Part shown: positions 1-4,993 of the stretch, in pieces
Position numbering within the stretch: the first letter of the stretch is position 1
Layout: every line of letters begins with the position of its first letter
Source: an uncultured Eubacteriales bacterium
GTDB taxonomy: Bacteria; Bacillota; Clostridia; Oscillospirales; Oscillospiraceae
Length of the DNA: 8,195 bases
Assembly: GCA_900549885.1 (NCBI GenBank)
Contig: URQA01000111.1
Span: forward strand, 1-8,195
Direction of reading: 5' to 3'
Program-made: the position numbers and the translations under genes
The notes under the pieces: generated by a model
Told to the model about the DNA's origin: nothing
Databases searched by the model: none
The model's input: only the letters and a program-made list of their open reading frames with translations

Positions 1-44
1 TGTACACGCCGTCCGGCCTTTCCATATCGTTCAGAAGGAATACC

Positions 45-1595
45 TTACCACCAGCCAAACCAGCTGGGGTTCAGGCAGATGTTCACGTCCACATTGCCGT
101 CGATGCCCGGCACACTCCAAGTACTGCTGTACTGCCACATATCAAAGGTATAACGGTAACTGGACGGAGCTTGGTCCTTGGTGTAATGGGCCAACCAGAA
201 GGGATAGCCGGACAGGTAGCCCAGGTCCATGCTATACGCCTTGCTGGGGCTGGCGTAGAACATGGGGATGTAACCGTTGGCTTTCACGGTCTCGCAGAAA
301 GCCACTGCGCAGGCCGCTACCATCTCCTCGCTGGTGTCCTTGGTGCGGGAAGTACTGGCACTCTGCCGCTCCCAGTCGAAGACCAGAGGGTATCTGATCC
401 GGCCCCGATAGGGCTCTACCAGCTCCATGAGGTATTGAGCCTCTTCGATGGCCTCGGCCACTGTGACCGCCTGGGAGAAGAAATAGAAGCCTACGTCCAG
501 TCCAGCGGCCAAGGCCCCTTCTACGTTGGCCTGAAAATAACGGTCTATGTTGAGGGTGCCCATGGTGTACCCCCGGTAGCCCGCCCGGATCATGGCGAAC
601 TGCACCCCGGAGGCGGCCACTGCCTGCCAGTCCACCTCCTCCTGATGGGAAGATACGTCAATGCCAACGGTATAAGGTCCATAGGCATACGTCATGTAGG
701 AGCTGCCCTGCCCGCTGGGGAGGATCTGGAAGCCCTCGGGGAGATAGGGGTTGGCGCCAACCTGCCCCTCCGTAGGGATATAGCCGAAGATGCTGTAAAA
801 TTCCTCCCAGGGGTCCACCTCAGGTTCGGGGGACGGCTCCGGGCTGGCGCTCCCGTCCGGGTCCGGGCTTTCCGATGGCTCGGGGCTTTGGCTCGGCTCC
901 GGAGAAGGCTCTGGGGAAGGCTCCGGCTGCGCCTGCTGCTCCATGTAATTCATCAGCATGGTGGCCACCTCACACCGCTGGGCCTGACCCTGGGGATCAA
1001 AGCGGTTGCCGTCCTTGCCGTTGATCACGCCGTTCTCTTGGGCCCAGTCTGCCGCCTGGGCGGCCCAAGTGTTGATTGAGGCCTCGTCGGCAAAGTCCGC
1101 CGCCGTCCCCGCAGGGAGGGGGCTGCCGGCGTACCGCCAGAGGATGACGGCAATCTGTTCCCGTGTCACAGGGTCGTTGGTGCCGAACAGGCCGTTGCCG
1201 TACCCGGTGAACAGCCCCTGCTGAATGGACCAGAGGACGGCTGGACCGTACCAGCTGTCCACCTCCACATCGGAGAAGGGGGCGTCCCCGGAAGCAGCGG
1301 GGCTGCCCGAGGCCCGGTAGAGCACTGTGGCCAGCATGGAACGCGTCATGGTGCCGCCGGGGTCAAAGCGGTCGCCGGACACCCCATTCATCAGGCCGCT
1401 CTCAACACAGTATTCCACCGCTCCAGCATACCAAGCGCCCGCTTCCACATCGGAAAAGGCCGACTCCACAGCCATGTCCGACGTGTCCTCACCGCCGGGG
1501 GCCTGCGCAGCCCAGACAGGCTGTCCCCCTGTCAAAAGAGTCAGGGCAAGGGCCGCCGCCAGCAAGCCAGACAGATAACGTTTGCGTGTTCCCAT
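45..1595 (-). CDS. Secreted SLH-domain protein with GH25 lysozyme-like domain
   Basis: A 516-residue secreted cell-wall protein. Residues 1-30 form a signal peptide (basic KRY, then a Leu/Ala core ending near VWAA). Three SLH repeats start near residues 47, 107 and 168; each has the FSDV/FADE-type start, the W-(Y/A)-(A/G)-x-A-V segment and, in the first two, a T-R-x-x-(L/I/M)-A segment. SLH repeats usually hold a protein to secondary wall polymers. A Pro/Glu/Ser linker covers about 224-262. A GH25 domain covers about 308-512: GIDVSSHQ with D313, VGFYFFSQA, PLVFDWER with D407 and E409 as the likely catalytic acids, then MWQYS and a DVN motif near the end. GH25 enzymes cleave the MurNAc-GlcNAc bond of peptidoglycan. 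The start is secure: AAGGAGGA lies 5 nt upstream of the ATG. A GC-rich hairpin (about 1616-1642) precedes the RBS. Likely role is wall remodelling or lysis at the cell surface; activity is inferred from motifs only. Confidence 0.93.
   Translation of the reverse strand: MGTRKRYLSGLLAAALALTLLTGGQPVWAAQAPGGEDTSDMAVESAFSDVEAGAWYAGAVEYCVESGLMNGVSGDRFDPGGTMTRSMLATVLYRASGSPAASGDAPFSDVEVDSWYGPAVLWSIQQGLFTGYGNGLFGTNDPVTREQIAVILWRYAGSPLPAGTAADFADEASINTWAAQAADWAQENGVINGKDGNRFDPQGQAQRCEVATMLMNYMEQQAQPEPSPEPSPEPSQSPEPSESPDPDGSASPEPSPEPEVDPWEEFYSIFGYIPTEGQVGANPYLPEGFQILPSGQGSSYMTYAYGPYTVGIDVSSHQEEVDWQAVAASGVQFAMIRAGYRGYTMGTLNIDRYFQANVEGALAAGLDVGFYFFSQAVTVAEAIEEAQYLMELVEPYRGRIRYPLVFDWERQSASTSRTKDTSEEMVAACAVAFCETVKANGYIPMFYASPSKAYSMDLGYLSGYPFWLAHYTKDQAPSSYRYTFDMWQYSSTWSVPGIDGNVDVNICLNPSWFGWW
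810..926 (-). repeat. Low-complexity Pro/Glu/Ser linker repeat in the SLH-GH25 gene
   Basis: This part of the gene encodes about 39 residues made almost only of P, E, S and D in PEPS/SPEP units. At DNA level it is a run of degenerate 12-base units of the GGCTCCGGAGAA kind (plus strand). It joins the SLH part to the catalytic part and is probably a flexible, extended spacer across the wall. Such tracts often change length between strains by slippage. Confidence 0.85.
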
Positions 1596-1681
1596 CGTGT
1601 TCCTCCTTACTCTGTCCCGGCCCGCGCTCCCGCGGCCAGGGGTCAGACCGGCCTGTCGGATTTTGCCGGCTTATGTCTACC

Positions 1682-1711
1682 AGTTTACCAGTGTAACCCC
1701 TATTCCGTCAA
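1682..1711 (-). promoter_or_regulatory. Candidate sigma-A promoter of the SLH-GH25 gene
   Basis: On the minus strand a -35 box TTGACG (1706-1711) is followed, after 18 bp, by TAAACT (1682-1687), which matches TATAAT at 4 of 6 bases. Upstream of the -35 box lie A-rich tracts (about 1722-1745) that could act as an UP element. The start of transcription would be near 1675, giving a leader of about 80 nt. An alternative pairing is TTGCAG with TACACT at 16 bp. The -10 boxes are mediocre, so this is a plausible rather than certain site. Confidence 0.5.
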
Positions 1712-1777
1712 CTGCAACTTTTCTATTTTTCCATGTTATTTTTTCCCTGCTCCAGTCTCCAGGCCAGTGCGGGACGC

Positions 1778-1813
1778 AAAAAGCCGCCCCCCAGCCGACT
1801 GGCCGGAGGGCGG
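1778..1813 (-). terminator. Intrinsic terminator after thiI
   Basis: In the minus-strand transcript, arms at 1801-1813 and 1784-1796 pair over 13 bp (including U-G and G-U wobbles) around a four-base loop (1797-1800). One C (1783) and then five U (1778-1782) follow. It lies 16 bp after the thiI stop codon and should end that transcript before the separate SLH-GH25 promoter. Confidence 0.9.
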
Positions 1814-1829
1814 TCTTGATTGATTGTTC

Positions 1830-3002
1830 TCACAGCTCTAGAATGACCCGTTCGATGTTGTCCACCGCCTCTGCCACCAGAGCGGCCACATCCAGAGCCT
1901 TCTCTGCTTCCTCCAGATCGCCCACTTGGGGCCGGGTCTTGGGATGCTTGGGGGTAAAGACGGTGCAGCAGTCCTCATAGGGGAGGATGGAGGTGTCAAA
2001 GGTGCCGATCTTCCGGGCGATGCGGACGATCTCCTCCTTGTCCATGCCCACCACCGGGCGCAGCACCGGGACGGTGCACACCGCATTGGTGCAGGCCATG
2101 GCCTCCAGGGTCTGGCTGGCCACCTGGCCCACCGACTCCCCGGTGACCAGGGCCTGGATGCCGTTTTTCTCCGCCACGGCGCAGGCAATGCGCATCATGA
2201 ACCGCCGCATGAGGATGGTGAACAGCTCCTCCGGGCAGGAGCGGCGCAGCTCCTCCTGAATTTTGGTGAAGGGCACCACATGGACGCAGGTTTTGCCGAT
2301 GTAAGGCACCAGTAGCCGGGCCAGATCCAGCACCTTCTCCTTGGCCTCTGGGGAGGTATAGGGGTAGGAATAGTAGTGGATCATATCCACAATGACTCCC
2401 CGCTTGGCGATCATCCAGGAGGCCACCGGGGAGTCGATGCCGCCGGACAACAGGCTCAGCGCCCGGCCGCCCATGCCCACGGGAAGGCCGCCCGCCCCCT
2501 CCTCCGGGTCGGCGTGGACAAAGGCCTCGTAATCCCGCACCTCCACATGGACGGTGAGCTCCGGGTGGTGGACGTCCACGATCAGGTGGGGAAAGGCGTC
2601 GTGGAGCTCGCCTCCCACATACTGGGACAGCTGGATCGAGGTCATGGGAAAGCTCTTGTCCGCCCGCTTGGACTCCACCTTAAAGGAGCGGGCGGCGCGC
2701 AGCTTGTCCCCCAGGTACTCCTTGGCGCAGGCCACAATGGCGTCCTTGTCCTTGGGGCAGGCTCTGGCCCGGCACAAGCCCGCCACGCCGAACAGCCTGC
2801 CCATGGCCTGCCAGGCCCCTTCAAAGTCACAGCTTTCGTCCTGAGGCTCGATATAGGTGGCAGACTGGCGGGTATACACCTTAAAAGAACCGTATTTTTT
2901 TAAGCGGCGCTTGGCGTTGCCCATGAGCTTGTCCTCAAACCCCCGGCGGTTCAGGCCCTTGAGCACCATTTCCCCCTGCTTGAGCAGGATGATCTCTCTC
3001 AT
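1830..3002 (-). CDS. thiI: tRNA 4-thiouridine synthase ThiI, short form
   Basis: A 390-residue cytoplasmic enzyme that adenylates U8 of tRNA and transfers sulfur to make 4-thiouridine, a near-UV sensor. In longer ThiI proteins a C-terminal rhodanese domain also serves thiamine thiazole synthesis. The N-terminus has the family pattern (REIILLKQGEMVLKGLN), followed by an NFLD/THUMP tRNA-binding part to about residue 155. The PP-loop ATP pyrophosphatase signature SGGIDS is at 186-191. Later come TGESVGQVASQT (about 287-298), the LRPVVGMDK segment and a DCC motif with Cys345 and Cys346. The protein ends soon after, so there is no rhodanese domain, as in Bacillus-type ThiI. The ATG at 3002 is chosen because GGAGG lies 7 nt upstream; in-frame ATGs at 3008 and 3044 lack such a site. 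It has its own promoter and a structured leader. No cysteine desulfurase gene is adjacent, so the sulfur donor must be encoded elsewhere. Confidence 0.95.
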   Translation of the reverse strand: MREIILLKQGEMVLKGLNRRGFEDKLMGNAKRRLKKYGSFKVYTRQSATYIEPQDESCDFEGAWQAMGRLFGVAGLCRARACPKDKDAIVACAKEYLGDKLRAARSFKVESKRADKSFPMTSIQLSQYVGGELHDAFPHLIVDVHHPELTVHVEVRDYEAFVHADPEEGAGGLPVGMGGRALSLLSGGIDSPVASWMIAKRGVIVDMIHYYSYPYTSPEAKEKVLDLARLLVPYIGKTCVHVVPFTKIQEELRRSCPEELFTILMRRFMMRIACAVAEKNGIQALVTGESVGQVASQTLEAMACTNAVCTVPVLRPVVGMDKEEIVRIARKIGTFDTSILPYEDCCTVFTPKHPKTRPQVGDLEEAEKALDVAALVAEAVDNIERVILEL

Positions 3003-3009
3003 TATCATT

Positions 3010-3014
3010 CCTCC
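3010..3014 (-). promoter_or_regulatory. Ribosome binding site that fixes the thiI start
   Basis: GGAGG on the minus strand is 7 nt from the ATG at 3002 and touches the in-frame ATG at 3008. This supports the shorter protein beginning MREIILL, which also matches the usual ThiI N-terminus. Confidence 0.85.
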
Positions 3015-3019
3015 GATGC

Positions 3020-3108
3020 GCCGGACGGGCGTGAAAAATCTCACAGCCCCAGAGGCGGCGCGCGCCTCTGGAGCTGGTTGGTCGTGTGAATCCCGTGCTC
3101 CATCCGGC
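3020..3108 (-). promoter_or_regulatory. Structured 5' leader of thiI, possible attenuator
   Basis: In the minus-strand RNA an inner hairpin pairs 3063-3076 with 3044-3057 over 14 bp (one U-G) around a 5-base loop. It is followed, after TGAGA, by five U (3034-3038). An outer helix pairs GCCGG (3104-3108) with CCGGC (3020-3024) and ACGGG (3092-3096) with CCCGU (3025-3029), with a 7-nt bulge on the 5' side. The outer helix ends just before the GGAGG site. The inner hairpin with its U run could act as a terminator or attenuator for thiI, or as a weak end for read-through from the upstream operon. I do not recognise a known riboswitch; the conserved CUGAGA box of the TPP riboswitch is absent. Confidence 0.5.
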
Positions 3109-3130
3109 GGAAATTGATGTAGTCGCCGGT

Positions 3131-3159
3131 ATTATACCGAAAAATCCCCCTCTGGTCAA
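3131..3159 (-). promoter_or_regulatory. Strong sigma-A promoter of thiI
   Basis: The -35 box TTGACC (3154-3159) and a perfect -10 box TATAAT (3131-3136) are separated by exactly 17 bp. Transcription should start near 3124, giving a leader of about 122 nt. The -35 box covers the stop codon of the preceding acyltransferase-like gene (TGA at 3156-3158). The -10 box lies in a 13-bp inverted repeat, CGGTAT-A-ATACCG (3127-3139), which could be an operator. Confidence 0.85.
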
Positions 3160-3851
3160 CGTCTATCCTGTCCGGCAGACCGGGCCAGATCATTCATGGA
3201 TCCGGCCAAAGCCTGGGCCAGCTCGTCCCGCTCCTGGCGGAAGGGCTTTTCCCCCGTGAAGGACAGCGCGCGGCCAATGACCAAAGTCTTGTCCTCCTTC
3301 CGGCAGCACAGGGGGACGAAGGGCAAGTGCTCCCCGGTGACCTTGTAATACGGCCGTTCCAGATGGAGGAAACCGCTGTACAGCGCCCCCACCTCATCCT
3401 CGTTGCTGGCATAGTCCTGGTCTGGGCAGATGAGCAGGGACTGTCCCTGGGCCAAAGCCTCCTGGCTCTGGCGAAGGGTGTCCCGGATGTCCAGGCTGCC
3501 CCGCCACACGGGGATAACCCGGAACTGCCGCAGGAAGCCGGGCAGCAGAAAGCTCAGCAGCCGGGAAACGGCCCAGGCCGCGGGCCTGGGCCACCCAAAA
3601 CGCCGGGTGAAGGTATAGCCGTAGTACTGCTCAAAGCAGGCCTTCCGGTCACAGAAGGGGGAGAGCACCCACAGCCGCACCTCCCGGGGGAGAAAGGCCA
3701 TGGCGTGGATGGGGCCGAACAAGTTCTGGTGGTGGACCAGAAACACCGCCGAGGCGGGTGTCTCCTCCAGAGCCTGGACCGTCCAGGGGCCCAGCGCCCG
3801 CCGCACCACCCATCGGGCGGCCCGGCCAAAGGGAGTATACAGGCCGCTCAT
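3156..3851 (-). CDS. PlsC-like acyltransferase homologue with altered motifs
   Basis: A 231-residue protein that resembles the PlsC/LPLAT glycerolipid acyltransferase superfamily in layout. VHHQNLFGPIHA (residues 39-50) sits where motif I (NHxxxxD) is expected, but the Asp position holds Gly46 and the Asn holds His40. RVIPVWRG (111-118) looks like motif II. ICPDQDY (141-147) sits where FPEGTR (motif III) is expected, and LPFVPLC (176-182) looks like motif IV. Usual members move an acyl chain to lysophosphatidate or a similar acceptor at the inner membrane face. Here the loss of the motif-I Asp and motif-III Glu-Gly means normal chemistry is doubtful. There is no signal peptide; a weakly hydrophobic stretch lies at about 92-108. 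The ATG overlaps the stop of the glycosyltransferase gene (ATGA), which suggests translational coupling, and only a weak RBS is visible. It is the last gene of the ATPase operon. Exact function is unknown. Confidence 0.72.
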   Translation of the reverse strand: MSGLYTPFGRAARWVVRRALGPWTVQALEETPASAVFLVHHQNLFGPIHAMAFLPREVRLWVLSPFCDRKACFEQYYGYTFTRRFGWPRPAAWAVSRLLSFLLPGFLRQFRVIPVWRGSLDIRDTLRQSQEALAQGQSLLICPDQDYASNEDEVGALYSGFLHLERPYYKVTGEHLPFVPLCCRKEDKTLVIGRALSFTGEKPFRQERDELAQALAGSMNDLARSAGQDRR

Positions 3852-4945
3852 AGCCGCTCAGCCTCTTCCGCGACGGCGCCCTTTTCCGCCTGGTCCACCC
3901 GGAATACCCAGCGCATCTGCACCTGATAGCTGGCAATGGCCAGCCCCAGGTCCACCAGCAGCTTGGCCAGCAGCTCATCCACCCCCGCCTGGTACAGCAG
4001 GGCCACCAGTCCGATGGAGGCGGCCAGCTGAAACGCCCACAGCACATAGTATCGAGGCATAGTGGAGGTTACCCGGGCGTTTTGGACATAGGGCAGACGC
4101 CGGTTGCACGAATAGTTCACCACCGAGGACACTGCTCGGGCCGCCACCGCAGCGATGACCAGCCTGGGCGTAAAGGGCAGCGCCAGCAGGACCAGTTTGA
4201 CCAGCACGGCATAACTCACCACATCCACTGCCGCCGACAGGGCGGAGGACAGGCCATACTGAATGAGTCCCCGGCTGAGCAAAGCCACGATATGCAGGGT
4301 ATCAATCACGGTGCGGTAATGGCTTCCGGCGTTATTGTCAAAATATATTGTCTCAATGGGTACCAGCACAAAGGGTACGCACCTGCGGTTGGCCTCGATG
4401 AGCATGTTCAGCTCGTATTCGTACCGGTCCCCTGCAAGCGTTTCCAGCGTGGACATCAAGCGGTTGGGCAGCCCCCGCAGGCCGGTCTGGGTGTCCGTCA
4501 GGTCAATGCCATATAGGGCGTTCATTACCCAAGAGATCACATGATTCCCGGCGGAGCTCCGCCGGGGGGTGCCAGGACCGAAGGTCCTGGTACCCAGCAC
4601 AAGAGCCTGCGGGGATTCTTCCAATGCCTGGGCCATGCGCACCACATCCGATACCGCGTGCTGGCCGTCGCAGTCGGCCGTGATAATGCCGTCCAGATTT
4701 TGGGCGTGCTCCCGGTACCAGGCGACGGCAGTTTTGATGGCCGCCCCTTTCCCCCGGTTTTGGGTGTGATGAAGAACGGTACAGCCCTTAAGGGGCTCCA
4801 GCGCGGCAAAGACGGCAGTATAGTCCCCGCCGCTGCCGTCGTCCACTACCGTCACCGGCCCATTCTGGACAGAAAGCAGCTGGGCGACATAATCCACCAG
4901 GGACGGTGCGGGACAATAGGCAGGGATTACAATACAACAGGCCAT
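3848..4945 (-). CDS. Family-2 glycosyltransferase fused to a GtrA-like membrane domain
   Basis: A 365-residue membrane protein. The N-terminal GT2 domain (about 1-215) is of the dolichol-phosphate-mannose synthase/GtrB type: VIPAY at 6-10, VVDDGS at 33-38, DCDGQH at 91-96 (metal/nucleotide-sugar site), and DTQTGLRGLP at 151-160. Such enzymes usually transfer a sugar from a nucleotide donor to undecaprenyl phosphate at the inner membrane face. The C-terminal part (about 226-350) is a GtrA-like domain with roughly four hydrophobic segments, ending RWVFRV. GtrA proteins are thought to help flip or deliver the lipid-linked sugar. Having both activities in one chain suggests glycosylation of a wall polymer; sugar and acceptor cannot be read from the sequence. 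The ATG at 4945 is preferred over an in-frame TTG at 4966, since AAGGGG precedes the ATG (11 nt) and nothing precedes the TTG. It follows the ATPase stop by 48 bp and overlaps the next gene by 4 bp. Confidence 0.9.
   Translation of the reverse strand: MACCIVIPAYCPAPSLVDYVAQLLSVQNGPVTVVDDGSGGDYTAVFAALEPLKGCTVLHHTQNRGKGAAIKTAVAWYREHAQNLDGIITADCDGQHAVSDVVRMAQALEESPQALVLGTRTFGPGTPRRSSAGNHVISWVMNALYGIDLTDTQTGLRGLPNRLMSTLETLAGDRYEYELNMLIEANRRCVPFVLVPIETIYFDNNAGSHYRTVIDTLHIVALLSRGLIQYGLSSALSAAVDVVSYAVLVKLVLLALPFTPRLVIAAVAARAVSSVVNYSCNRRLPYVQNARVTSTMPRYYVLWAFQLAASIGLVALLYQAGVDELLAKLLVDLGLAIASYQVQMRWVFRVDQAEKGAVAEEAERL
4547..4594. repeat. Two adjacent perfect inverted repeats inside the glycosyltransferase gene
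   Basis: Bases 4547-4566 form a perfect 20-bp palindrome, CCCGGCGGAGCTCCGCCGGG. Directly beside it, CCAGGACC (4572-4579) and GGTCCTGG (4583-4590) form an 8-bp inverted repeat around GAA. That repeat is lengthened by GGT/ACC (4568-4570 and 4592-4594) after one G/T mismatch. They lie within the codons for roughly TRTFGPGTPRRSSAGN, in the middle of the GT2 domain, with no frame disturbance. Confidence 0.85.
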
Positions 4946-4956
4946 GTCAGGATCTT

Positions 4957-4962
4957 CCCCTT
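4957..4962 (-). promoter_or_regulatory. Ribosome binding site favouring the ATG start of the glycosyltransferase
   Basis: AAGGGG on the minus strand lies 11 nt before the ATG at 4945. The spacing is slightly long, but no purine-rich site precedes the alternative TTG at 4966, and the site itself lies inside that longer reading frame. Confidence 0.55.
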
Positions 4963-4993
4963 CCAAATGTTGAACTGAGATCGCGGTATCGCA

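Noticed and set aside
171..1079. Long plus-strand open frame opposite the SLH-GH25 gene
   Set aside because: It is antisense to a clearly recognisable protein, is rich in His, Gly, Arg and Leu without family motifs, and has no good RBS. It is a by-product of high GC content.
3003..3044. Longer ThiI beginning at the ATG at 3044
   Set aside because: The extra 14 residues are not part of the family pattern, overlap the leader structure and RBS, and lack an upstream ribosome site.
3003..3125. TPP riboswitch in front of thiI
   Set aside because: The conserved CUGAGA box and the second conserved core are not present; only unrelated hairpins are seen.
4946..4966. TTG start giving seven more residues to the glycosyltransferase
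   Set aside because: No RBS precedes the TTG, the AAGGGG site lies inside the extension, and family members begin just before VIPAY.
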